Assembly: GCA_018262455.1 (NCBI GenBank)
Contig: JAGSPR010000182.1
Span: 1-12,266 of the forward strand
DNA: 12,266 bases
Origin: Deltaproteobacteria bacterium
GTDB taxonomy: Bacteria; Myxococcota; Polyangia; Haliangiales; Haliangiaceae
Reading direction: 5' to 3'
Within the stretch, counting starts at the first letter, position 1, and each line of letters opens with the position of its first letter. Below the pieces are notes generated by a model that was given only the letters and a program-made list of their open reading frames with translations, ran no database searches and was not told where the DNA came from. Shown here one piece after another: positions 1 through 6,560 of the stretch. The position numbers and the translations under genes are program-made.

Positions 1-1
1 C

Positions 2-667
2 CGCGCGCTCGGCAAGCGAGCGTTCCAGACGCTCGGGATCCAGAAGGCCCATCCGGAGATCGTCGAGCTCGTCGGGGCCCTCAACTTTCGAACGAGTTAC
101 ACGCAGAACCAGTGGTGGCACGCGGTCGAGTCCTCGTACCTCTGCGGGATGATGGCCGCCGAGCTCGGGCTCGACGAGAAGCTCGCGCGCCGCGCCACGC
201 TCATGCACGACATCGGCAAGGCTCTGACCCACAAGATCGAGGGCTCGCACGCGGTGATCGGTGCGGATATCGCTCGCCGGCTCGGCGAGTCGGAGGTGGT
301 CGCGAACGCGATCGGCGCGCATCACGCCGATGAACCGTGCAACTCGGTCTACGCGTATCTGGTCGCCGCGTCCGACGCGATGAGTGGCGCGCGACCGGGC
401 GCTCGCCAGGAGCTCGCGGAAGGCTTCACGGCGAAGGTCGAGGACCTCGAGCGGATCGGGATGGCGCATCGCGGCGTGATCGGCGCACACGCGGTGCACG
501 GTGGCCGTGAGTTGCGGGTGTACGTGCGGGAGCGAGACGTCGATGACCTCACGGTCGTCGAGATGTCGACCGCGATCGCCGCGCAGATCTCCGACCAGAT
601 GACGTTTCCGGGACAGATCAAGGTCACCGTGATCCGCGCGTTCGAAGCGACCTCGACCGCGAACTAG
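2..667 (+). CDS. rny: Ribonuclease Y, C-terminal part (5' end outside window)
   Basis: RNase Y is a membrane-anchored endoribonuclease that starts mRNA decay; full-length members have an N-terminal membrane helix, coiled coil, KH domain and HD domain. Only the last ~221 residues are visible, reading in frame from base 2. Seen: the RTSYTQN stretch leading into the HD domain, a conserved His in QWWHAVE, the metal-binding HD pair in MHDIGKA (codons 206-211), AHHAD, SDAMSGARPGAR, GGRELRVYV, and the family-typical C-terminal FPGQIKVTVIR. The stop is TAG at 665-667. The reading frame is intact and codon use matches the neighbours. Family assignment is firm because these blocks occur in this order in RNase Y; the KH domain and membrane anchor cannot be checked here. 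Confidence 0.95.
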   Translation, partial: RALGKRAFQTLGIQKAHPEIVELVGALNFRTSYTQNQWWHAVESSYLCGMMAAELGLDEKLARRATLMHDIGKALTHKIEGSHAVIGADIARRLGESEVVANAIGAHHADEPCNSVYAYLVAASDAMSGARPGARQELAEGFTAKVEDLERIGMAHRGVIGAHAVHGGRELRVYVRERDVDDLTVVEMSTAIAAQISDQMTFPGQIKVTVIRAFEATSTAN

Positions 668-781
668 CGGGAAGCGCCGAAGGCGCGTTCCCCGCGTCGT
701 CTGCCGCGCCGGGCTGCGAAGCAGCGCGAGGACGCGAAGCGCACTCGGTGACCCGAAGGGTCATGGCGCAAGGCGAACTAG
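659..781. repeat. GAA-loop hairpin cluster between 9-bp direct repeats
   Basis: Four consecutive inverted repeats each centred on the triplet GAA lie directly after rny: GCGCC-GAA-GGCGC (674-686, extended by GGGAA/TTCCC to 669-692 with one bulge), GCTGC-GAA-GCAGC (713-725), CGC-GAA-GCG (733-741) and TGACCC-GAA-GGGTCA (749-763). The 9-mer GCGAACTAG occurs at 659-667 (containing the rny stop codon) and again at 773-781. The arrangement is compatible with a small inserted element of about 105 bp with a target duplication, or with a structured 3' region protecting or ending the rny transcript. No T-run follows any hairpin, so a classical intrinsic terminator is not seen. Terminal inverted repeats are not convincing. 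Confidence 0.5.
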
Positions 782-977
782 CCGCGAGCCCAGCGCCTGG
801 GCCGCGCGGATCGGCCACACCGCACATCTCGCGGTGAGCGTTCGCGCGCGATCCCGGACGGCGGCAGCGATCCCGCGCGGCGTGCGTTGCGATCGTGGAC
901 GTGCGGGGGGCACGCGCGATGCAGCCGTCGCGGCATCTGCGCAGTCCCGAGCAGCGCGAACGTGAAGGAGCGAGAGC
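782..977. other. Gene-free leader region with further hairpins upstream of the BON gene
   Basis: No credible coding frame is seen. The stretch holds three more dyads: GCCCAG-CGC-CTGGGC (788-802), CACCGC with GCGGTG (818-836, 7-nt loop) and CGTGC-GGGGG-GCACG (900-914). It also has a 9-bp direct repeat GCGATCCCG at 848-856 and 867-875. A strong Shine-Dalgarno AAGGAG lies at 965-970, 7 bases before the ATG at 978. No convincing sigma-70 promoter was found, although one for the BON gene must lie here or further upstream. Confidence 0.5.
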
Positions 978-1775
978 ATGGCGAGTAACCAGAGTGGCAA
1001 TGGCCGGAATGTCGCGCTTCCCGACGAGAACCGACCCAGCTGGCGTCCGCAGGATCAGCGCTTGCGGCCGTGGAGCGGAGGCGATGAGGGTCGAGATCGC
1101 GACGATCGAGTGGACGATCGAGACGCGAGCGAGCACCACCCGTCGCGCCCGCGCGGGTACTGGGAAGATGACCGGTACGAGGGGGCGCGCATCCGCCAGA
1201 GCGACTCGTTCGGGCAGGGCCAGCGCGGCCATGCCGAGGCACGCTACGGCGAGGATCGCTCGATGCGGTTTCACGATCGCAACGAAGGCTCCTGGCACGG
1301 CGGCTACGGGCAGGGCGATCGGTTGTCGAGTGGGCGTGGCGGAGGCGATTACTGGATGGACCGCCAGGACCGAGGCCCAGGTCCGGGCTGGTCGAGTGAT
1401 CAGAGCCGAGGGCCGAGCTCGCAGGGCTGGCAGGGCGGTCAGCGCGAGCCGCAGCGTCCGCAGGGGCCGCATCGCGGCAAGGGCCCGCAGGGCTACATCC
1501 GGTCCGACGAGCGGATTCGCGAGCTGGTCTGCGAGGCGCTGAGCGATGATCCGAACATCGATGCGACGTACATCGACGTCGTCGTGAACAACGGCGAGGT
1601 GTTCCTGACCGGCACGGTCGAGGATCGCCAGACCAAGCGCGCGGCCGAGGATGTGGTCGAGAACTGCCCGGGCGTCAAGGACGTCCAGAACCAGCTTCGC
1701 GTGCTGGGCGTTTCGGCTCGAGGGGCGGGCCGTGCAGAGCCGAGGCAACCCGAGCCAGACCCGCAGGGTCGGTAA
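978..1775 (+). CDS. BON-domain protein with long charged low-complexity N-terminus
   Basis: 265 residues. Residues 1 to ~170 are low complexity, very rich in Arg, Asp, Gly, Gln, Ser and Trp/Tyr (for example GGYGQGD, DRQDRGPGPGW), with no signal peptide or membrane segment. Residues ~177-244 form a BON domain: RSDERIRELVCEAL, then a strand-rich part VVNNGEVFLTGTV, then the helix DRQTKRAAEDVVENCPGV and the closing VKDVQNQLRVLG. BON domains in proteins such as OsmY and BamE-like or transport proteins bind phospholipid or other ligands. Here the lack of an export signal suggests a cytoplasmic role. The start is well supported by AAGGAG 7 bases upstream, and the transcript should end at the terminator at 1829-1871. 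The specific function is unknown; the tail after 244 is Pro/Gly/Arg-rich. Confidence 0.85.
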   Translation: MASNQSGNGRNVALPDENRPSWRPQDQRLRPWSGGDEGRDRDDRVDDRDASEHHPSRPRGYWEDDRYEGARIRQSDSFGQGQRGHAEARYGEDRSMRFHDRNEGSWHGGYGQGDRLSSGRGGGDYWMDRQDRGPGPGWSSDQSRGPSSQGWQGGQREPQRPQGPHRGKGPQGYIRSDERIRELVCEALSDDPNIDATYIDVVVNNGEVFLTGTVEDRQTKRAAEDVVENCPGVKDVQNQLRVLGVSARGAGRAEPRQPEPDPQGR

Positions 1776-1828
1776 GCCTAGACCCATCGTGTTGCATCAC
1801 GCGCCGCTCTCGGGCGCGCGTGGTGGGG

Positions 1829-1871
1829 CCAGGGCAAGACGAGTGACGGCGTCTTGCCCTGGTGCTTTTTT
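1829..1871 (+). terminator. Strong intrinsic terminator after the BON gene
   Basis: A perfect 13-bp stem pairs 1829-1841 (CCAGGGCAAGACG) with 1850-1862 around an 8-nt loop, followed by TGC and six T's at 1866-1871. Orientation is plus strand, because the T-run follows the stem on that strand and the other side has no comparable T-run. It sits 53 bases after the BON gene stop. Confidence 0.93.
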
Positions 1872-1924
1872 CGGCCCGTGCGGTTCGACCGCTCGGCATG
1901 TCGACTGCAATCCGCCAACCCGTC

Positions 1925-2104
1925 ATGCGTTCCTTCGACGAAGCAGATCCGAAGAAACCTCACCCCATCCCCGGTCCGCGCAAGAAGGGCCCGACCCTGC
2001 CCGAGGCCCTGGAGCGGCCCCCGTGGCACGCCGTCATGGATGGCGAGTGCATGGATGACTGCGAGCGCGAGGAGGGCGAGCACGACCGTCATCGTCACGT
2101 CTAG
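1925..2104 (+). CDS. Possible small hypothetical protein (59 aa)
   Basis: An unrecognised small open frame that could be real. From ATG 1925 it gives a hydrophilic protein: a Pro/Lys-rich first half (KKPHPIPGPRKKGP), then a middle PEALERPPWHAVMDG, and an acidic, Cys/His-bearing end (CMDDCEREEG followed by HDRHRHV). Codons mostly end in G or C, like the neighbouring genes. A CX3C pair plus C-terminal histidines could bind metal, but this is inference. No clear Shine-Dalgarno is visible at 1925 or at the alternative in-frame ATG 1898; the longest version (GTG 1862) would begin inside the preceding terminator and is unlikely. It ends 24 bases from the end of the convergent lipoprotein gene. It may be non-coding. 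Confidence 0.4.
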   Translation: MRSFDEADPKKPHPIPGPRKKGPTLPEALERPPWHAVMDGECMDDCEREEGEHDRHRHV

Positions 2105-2128
2105 CGTGCCGCGTGGTCTGCCCGACCC

Positions 2129-3778
2129 TCAAGGTCGCGTGCGGTCGCAGCGTTCCGGCCCGAGCCGGGTGCTGTCCGGAATACCGTCGAGCATCCCGTG
2201 GACGTCCTGATCGATGGCTTCATCCCTGGTCGCGGCAAGCGCCTTGAGCTCGGAGATCGCCTCGAGTCGGCGGTCCCCATCGAGCAGCAAGAGCTCGGCA
2301 CGCAACAGGCGAAGCTCCGGGTACCACCGGCGAGGCTCGGGGCTTGATGGACGCCGTCGGGCCAGCGCACCATCGATCGCCTGGGCGAGCGGCAGCATCG
2401 CCTCCACTCGCCCGAGTGACGACCATCGGAAGTTGCGCTGCTGCCCGACCTCGGCCATCGCGAGCTCGCGGATGAGATCACTCGCCTGCTCGATGCAGGG
2501 CAACAGCTCGGAGCGGCGCATCGTCGCGGCGAACGCGCCGAGCTCGCGCAGCGCCGCATCGGTGCGGGCGTCGTCGGGCCACGGTGCTTGCGCGACGAGC
2601 GCTCGCAAGATCCCGACCCGCGCGAGGCACGCGCTCGGTGCATCGCGCGAGGTCGCAAGCTCGGCCGCCCAGCGTTCGATCGCGGCATCGCTATCGCCTG
2701 CAACGAGCAGAGCCTCGGCAGTCTGGGCGGTGGGCTGGGTCGCGGGCACGAGTGCGAGCGGAAACCGGACCTCGATCGAGTGTCCCGCACCCGGCGACGG
2801 CGTGAGCCAGACGTCGCGCGCCGCGGCCACGAGGCAGCTCTCGAAGCTGGCTTCCCCTGCGCCGCTGACCGTGACGTTCGAGGCGATGCCGCTACCGGCG
2901 AACCGCGCCGTGAGGAGGACGGTGCCGGCGAGTCCGGGATCGCGCGAGCGCGCGTCTGCATAGCAACGCTGATACGCGCCGAGGTTGGCCTCGAACGCCT
3001 GCCGGATGTCTCGCTTGTTCGGTAGCCACGATCTCGTGACGCAGCCCACGCGGACAGTCGGCAGGTGCGGCGTGCGCGATGCGTCGGCGTCGCTGACCTC
3101 CAGCGGAACCCCCGCCTTGACTCGATCGATCGGCCCGTCGACGAGGATCGGCGTGCAGGTGCGCTGGCGCAACCCCTCTGCGGCGATCGCGATGGGCCGG
3201 CGCGGCCGCGCTGGCCAGGGGGGCTGGTCGGCGAGCGTGAACAAGAGGGTCGCGGTCATCCGGGTCGTCCGCGCAGACAGCTCTCGGAGCTCGAGCTCGC
3301 GCAACGTATCCTGCAGGCAACCGACGAGCTCGGCGCTGGCGTGGTGTTTGGCGGTCACCGACAGCTGCGAAGTCTTGCCGAACCCGTCGGCGGTGAATGT
3401 CACCTCGATCGTCGTCGGGGTGGCTCCTCGTGCCGAGGCCCACTTCCAGCATCGCGTGATCGGTTGCGCGGCCCGATTGAATGCCTCGTCGAGCTGGAGA
3501 CTCGAGCGGGGCAGGCCTGCTCGCGAGCGATCCGCGGTCGTTGGACCGCGGCGAACCGGCTCGATGGGGCGCGGCGCGAACTCGTAGATCACGACGGAGG
3601 TGGGAGGCCTCGGCGGCTCCGTGCCCTGACAGCTGAGTTGCCAGCGGGGGAGGTCCGGCTTGGCTGGCAGCTGATAGGGGCGCGATGCAGCGCTGGTCGG
3701 AGGGGTCGGTGGCGGAAGGACCGGTGGCGACGGCTGGGTCCGACACGCGAGCAGTCCGATCAGCAGGAGCCTTCGCAC
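2129..3778 (-). CDS. Lipoprotein with two AgmX/PglI C-terminal-like domains and helical C-terminus
   Basis: 549 residues. The N-terminus MRRLLLIGLLAC is a short lipoprotein signal with lipobox LLAC (Cys12), followed by a Pro-rich linker (to ~45), so the protein is probably anchored in an outer or periplasm-facing membrane. Residues ~254-343 (IRQAFEANLGAYQRCYADA, then LAGTVLLTARFAGSG, then FESCLVAAARDVW, then IEVRFPLAL) match the AgmX/PglI C-terminal domain, common in myxobacterial motility, envelope and TonB-like proteins. Residues ~96-183 repeat the same plan (LDEAFNRAAQPITRCW, EVTFTADGFGK, ELVGCLQDTLREL). Each copy carries a similarly placed Cys pair (110/154 and 272/315). Residues ~350-530 are Ala/Leu/Glu-rich helices resembling TPR-like repeats. 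The GTG start is the first possible one after an in-frame TAG at 3818-3820; no clear Shine-Dalgarno is seen. Substrate and partner are unknown. Confidence 0.82.
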   Translation of the reverse strand: MRRLLLIGLLACRTQPSPPVLPPPTPPTSAASRPYQLPAKPDLPRWQLSCQGTEPPRPPTSVVIYEFAPRPIEPVRRGPTTADRSRAGLPRSSLQLDEAFNRAAQPITRCWKWASARGATPTTIEVTFTADGFGKTSQLSVTAKHHASAELVGCLQDTLRELELRELSARTTRMTATLLFTLADQPPWPARPRRPIAIAAEGLRQRTCTPILVDGPIDRVKAGVPLEVSDADASRTPHLPTVRVGCVTRSWLPNKRDIRQAFEANLGAYQRCYADARSRDPGLAGTVLLTARFAGSGIASNVTVSGAGEASFESCLVAAARDVWLTPSPGAGHSIEVRFPLALVPATQPTAQTAEALLVAGDSDAAIERWAAELATSRDAPSACLARVGILRALVAQAPWPDDARTDAALRELGAFAATMRRSELLPCIEQASDLIRELAMAEVGQQRNFRWSSLGRVEAMLPLAQAIDGALARRRPSSPEPRRWYPELRLLRAELLLLDGDRRLEAISELKALAATRDEAIDQDVHGMLDGIPDSTRLGPERCDRTRP

Positions 3779-3846
3779 GCCGGGATAGACAGCAGGAAGG
3801 TAGGAACGTTCCCGACCCTACTCGGACGTTAGCGTCAGGGTTGTGC

Positions 3847-3875
3847 TTGACAGCCTGTAGGGATGCCCACATAGT
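3847..3875 (+). promoter_or_regulatory. Sigma-70-type promoter for the merR-isc operon
   Basis: TTGACA (3847-3852, perfect -35) is followed by a 17-bp spacer and CATAGT (3870-3875, 4 of 6 matches to TATAAT), placing the transcript start near 3882, about 42 bases before the merR ATG. The spacer is the standard 17 bp, not the stretched 19-20 bp of classical MerR-activated promoters. An imperfect 16-bp dyad (TGTAGGGA facing TGCCCACA, 3856-3871, 6 of 8 pairs) lies in the spacer, the position where MerR-family proteins usually bind. It is the only good promoter seen for seven genes. Confidence 0.65.
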
Positions 3876-3892
3876 GCCTTCAGACTCGGCTA

Positions 3893-3914
3893 AACCTTAC
3901 GTATGCGTTAGGTT
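3893..3914. promoter_or_regulatory. Dyad operator candidate in the leader of the merR-isc operon
   Basis: A 22-bp dyad, left half AACCTTACGTA and right half TGCGTTAGGTT, pairs at 9 of 11 positions. It lies between the predicted transcript start (~3882) and the merR Shine-Dalgarno, where a bound protein would block elongation or initial transcription and so repress. The MerR-family protein encoded immediately downstream is the natural candidate to bind it, by inference. Confidence 0.5.
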
Positions 3915-3923
3915 GAGGTGCTC

Positions 3924-4487
3924 ATGAAGGACGATCCCAAGCTCATGCGTGTTGGAGAGCTCGCCAAGGCGGTCGGCAAGACCGTGCGCGCGATGCACCT
4001 CTACGAAGAGCTGGGCCTGCTGGAGCCGCGCGCGCGATCGGACGGCGGGTTCCGGCTGTACGGCCCGGACGCGATCGATCGCATCCACTGGATCGTGAAG
4101 CTCCAGGCGATCGGGTTCACGCTCGCAGAGATCCAGGGTTTCGTCGGCGACTTTCAGGATGCCGGCTCGGCCCGCGAAGCGACCGAGCGGGTGAGGGCGC
4201 TGTTCACCGAGAAGCAGGCGCAGATCCGGGTCCAGATCACGCAGCTCCAGGTCATCGAGAACGATCTCAACGAGGCGCTCGCGTACCTCGATTCCTGTCA
4301 GACCTGCACCGATGACTACGCGCCGGCCGCATGCGGCGCATGCGATCACAACGGCCATCATCGCGGAGAGGCGCCTCCGCTGTTTGCGGGTCTGTCTCGC
4401 CGCGAGTCCGACCCGACGCAGGCGCAGGCGAAAGACAAGCCGTTTGATGTGCCCGTCACGGTGCTCTACCGCGAAGGCAACAACTGA
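3924..4487 (+). CDS. MerR-family regulator with CX2C-X8-CX2C cluster, first gene of the isc operon
   Basis: 187 residues from ATG 3924. MerR-type winged helix-turn-helix at ~8-75 ([38 protein letters not shown], then [16 protein letters not shown] without gaps of note), a long dimerisation helix at ~85-122, then a metal- or cluster-binding tail with Cys125, Cys128, Cys137 and Cys140 followed at once by DHNGHH. This spacing differs from SoxR (CX2CXCX5C, [2Fe-2S]) and from the CueR/ZntR sensors. The stop at 4485-4487 is 7 bases from iscS, so it is co-transcribed with, and probably regulates, the ISC genes, the place normally held by IscR (Rrf2 family). GAGG at 3915-3918 sits 5 bases before ATG 3924, favouring it over GTG 3918. 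The ligand (Fe-S, Zn or Fe) cannot be told from sequence. Confidence 0.88.
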   Translation: MKDDPKLMRVGELAKAVGKTVRAMHLYEELGLLEPRARSDGGFRLYGPDAIDRIHWIVKLQAIGFTLAEIQGFVGDFQDAGSAREATERVRALFTEKQAQIRVQITQLQVIENDLNEALAYLDSCQTCTDDYAPAACGACDHNGHHRGEAPPLFAGLSRRESDPTQAQAKDKPFDVPVTVLYREGNN

Positions 4488-4494
4488 GGTCCTG

Positions 4495-5766
4495 ATGTCC
4501 ACGATGAGTGCGAAGCCCGAGAAGCTCCAGATCACCCTCCCCGAGACCGTGAAGTTGCCCATCTTCATGGACAACCATTCGACGACGGCGGTCGATCCGC
4601 GCGTCGTCGAGGCGATGCTGCCGTTCTTCACGAACCACTACGGCAACGCCGCCAGCCGCAACCACTCGTTCGGTTGGGTGGCGGAGGCCGCGGTCGAGAA
4701 TGCTCGTGGTCAGCTCGCGGCGCTGCTCGGGGGGGATGCCAAGGAGATCGTCTTCACGTCGGGCGCGACCGAATCGAACAACCTCGCGATCAAGGGTGCG
4801 GCGTCGTTTCTGCGCAAGCAGGGCAATCACCTCATCACGGTCGAGACCGAGCACAAGAGCGTCCTCGATACCTGCAAGCGGCTCCAGCGCGAGGGCTTCG
4901 AGGTGACGTACCTGACGCCCGCGAAGGACGGCCTCGTCACCCCCGCGCAGGTCGTCGCCGCGATGACCGACCAGACGATCCTGGTCAGCATCATGGTGGC
5001 CAACAACGAGATCGGCGTCGTCCAGCCGATCGAGGCGATCGGTGCCGCGATCAAGGCGCGCAACCCGAAGTGCCTGTTCCACACCGACGCCGTACAGGCG
5101 TACGGCAAGATCCCGTTCGACGTCGAGAAGTCCAAGGTCGACCTCGCGTCGATCACGGCCCACAAGCTGTACGGTCCCAAGGGGATCGGCGCGCTGTGGG
5201 TACGTCGCAAGCCACGCGTCCGCATCGACCCGATCATCGATGGTGGCGGTCACGAGCGTGGCATGCGCTCGGGCACGCTCCCCGTCCCGATGATCGTCGG
5301 CTTCGGCAAGGCTGCCGAGATCGCACGGGAGGAGATGGCGGAGGAAGCCATCCGGTTGCGCGCGTTGCGCGACCGGCTGCATCGCGGGATCTCGTCGCGG
5401 CTGACCGAGACCTACGTCAACGGCTCGATGGAGCACCGGTTGCCCGGCAACCTCAACATCTCGTTCGCCTTCGTCGAAGGCGAGTCGCTGCTGATGGCGC
5501 TCAAGGACCTCGCGGTGTCGTCGGGCTCGGCCTGTACGTCCGCGTCTCTCGAGCCGAGCTACGTACTGCGCGCCCTCGGCGTCGGCGATGAGCTGGCCCA
5601 TACCTCGATCCGCTTCGGCCTCGGCCGGTTCAACACGCAAGCCGAGGTGGACTACGTGATCGAGCTCGTCGTGAAGAGCGTCGAGAGATTGCGCACGCTG
5701 TCGCCGCTATGGGAGATGCACCAGGACGGCATCGACATCAATTCGATCCAGTGGACTCCACACTGA
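4495..5766 (+). CDS. iscS: Cysteine desulfurase IscS
   Basis: 423 residues. This PLP enzyme removes sulfur from L-cysteine as a persulfide, giving alanine, and hands sulfur to IscU. Seen: PLP-fold start [40 protein letters not shown], the PLP lysine Lys224 in [35 protein letters not shown], the mobile catalytic-loop Cys347 in [21 protein letters not shown], and the IscS-type C-terminal tail GIDINSIQW that docks on IscU. About 20 residues precede the point where Escherichia coli IscS begins, an N-terminal extension of unknown role. The start ATG 4495 has GAGG at 4486-4489 overlapping the merR stop, so translation is probably coupled to merR. The housekeeping IscS group (not SufS) is clear from the long catalytic loop and tail. 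Confidence 0.98.
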   Translation: MSTMSAKPEKLQITLPETVKLPIFMDNHSTTAVDPRVVEAMLPFFTNHYGNAASRNHSFGWVAEAAVENARGQLAALLGGDAKEIVFTSGATESNNLAIKGAASFLRKQGNHLITVETEHKSVLDTCKRLQREGFEVTYLTPAKDGLVTPAQVVAAMTDQTILVSIMVANNEIGVVQPIEAIGAAIKARNPKCLFHTDAVQAYGKIPFDVEKSKVDLASITAHKLYGPKGIGALWVRRKPRVRIDPIIDGGGHERGMRSGTLPVPMIVGFGKAAEIAREEMAEEAIRLRALRDRLHRGISSRLTETYVNGSMEHRLPGNLNISFAFVEGESLLMALKDLAVSSGSACTSASLEPSYVLRALGVGDELAHTSIRFGLGRFNTQAEVDYVIELVVKSVERLRTLSPLWEMHQDGIDINSIQWTPH

Positions 5767-5787
5767 TCTGCAGAAACGAGAACGATC

Positions 5788-6177
5788 ATGGCGTACTCAG
5801 AGAAAGTCATCGAACACTACGAGAACCCCCGCAATGTCGGGACCTTCAAGACCGACGCTGATGTCGACAGGAACGAGATCGGCACCGGGCTGGTCGGGGC
5901 ACCTGCGTGTGGCGATGTCATGCGGCTCGAGATCCGGGTCAAGGACGGCCTGATCGCCGACGCGAAGTTCAAGACGTTCGGCTGTGGCTCGGCGATCGCG
6001 TCGAGCTCGCTCGCGACCGAGATGATCAAGGGGATGACCCTCGACCAGGCCGCCGCGATCAAGAACACCCAGCTCGTCGAGGAGCTGAACCTCCCGCCCG
6101 TCAAGATCCACTGCTCGGTGCTCGCCGAGGATGCGATCAAGGCGGCGATCGAGGACTACAAGAAGAAGCAAAAGTGA
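5788..6177 (+). CDS. iscU: Iron-sulfur scaffold protein IscU
   Basis: 129 residues, the usual length. IscU is the scaffold on which [2Fe-2S] and [4Fe-4S] clusters are built from IscS sulfur, iron and ferredoxin electrons. All ligands are present: Cys41 and Asp43 in PACGDV, Cys66 in FGCGSA, and His108-Cys109 in IHCSVLAED. The HscA recognition motif LPPVK is at 102-106, which matches the presence of hscA and hscB downstream. It begins 21 bases after iscS with only a weak Shine-Dalgarno-like AGAA upstream, and its stop overlaps the iscA start (TGATG). Confidence 0.98.
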   Translation: MAYSEKVIEHYENPRNVGTFKTDADVDRNEIGTGLVGAPACGDVMRLEIRVKDGLIADAKFKTFGCGSAIASSSLATEMIKGMTLDQAAAIKNTQLVEELNLPPVKIHCSVLAEDAIKAAIEDYKKKQK

Positions 6178-6560
6178 TGACCTCGACGGCTACCAATGAC
6201 CCCTCCGCCGCGCCGGCCTCCGGGCCGAGCAAGCGGGAGATCGAGATCACCGCGGCAGCCGCCGAGGAGATCGCCAAGCAGCAGGCCAAGCGCGACAACC
6301 CCGCCGCGATGATCCGCGTCGGCGTGCGCGGCGGCGGCTGCACGGGGTTCACCTATGTCTTTGAATGGGCCGAGTCTGTTCGCCCGACCGACAAGGTGTT
6401 CAGCGCGCATGGCGTGTCGGTGGTCGTCGATCCGAAGAGCCTCGTGTACCTCGGCGGTATGCAGCTCGATTTCGTGCGCGGGATGATGGGTCACGGGTTC
6501 AAGTTCAACAACCCGAACGCCAAGGGTGCGTGCGGCTGTGGCGAGTCCGTCAACTTCTGA
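6177..6560 (+). CDS. iscA: A-type Fe-S carrier IscA
   Basis: 127 residues; an A-type carrier (HesB/IscA family) that takes clusters or iron from the ISC scaffold to target proteins. The three cysteine ligands are present: Cys55 in [10 protein letters not shown], and Cys119 and Cys121 in the C-terminal GACGCGES. The core runs from ~20 ([13 protein letters not shown]) to the end; the first ~18 residues are a Ser/Ala/Pro-rich extension. Position and order within the operon support IscA over ErpA or SufA, although sequence alone does not separate these A-type carriers cleanly. ATG 6177 shares its A with the iscU TGA stop, indicating coupled translation. Confidence 0.93.
   Translation: MTSTATNDPSAAPASGPSKREIEITAAAAEEIAKQQAKRDNPAAMIRVGVRGGGCTGFTYVFEWAESVRPTDKVFSAHGVSVVVDPKSLVYLGGMQLDFVRGMMGHGFKFNNPNAKGACGCGESVNF

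Noticed and set aside
848..875. Direct repeat GCGATCCCG at 848-856 and 867-875 as an operator or iteron
   Set aside because: Only two 9-bp copies in GC-rich DNA, no dyad and no third copy; too weak to call.
624..1787. Minus-strand open frame of 387 codons across the rny/BON region
   Set aside because: It runs antisense to two well-supported genes and a hairpin region, has the Arg/Ala/Leu-rich composition of a GC-rich shadow frame, and shows no recognisable motif.
1862..1924. Longer start (GTG 1862) for the small 59-aa frame
   Set aside because: It lies within the stem and T-run of the preceding terminator.
2123..2137. CGACC-CTCAA-GGTCG hairpin as a bidirectional terminator between the small frame and the lipoprotein gene
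   Set aside because: Only a 5-bp stem, no T-run on either side, and it overlaps the lipoprotein stop codon.
3918..3923. GTG 3918 as the merR start
   Set aside because: GAGG at 3915-3918 would overlap the start codon itself, while it is well placed (5 bases) for ATG 3924.
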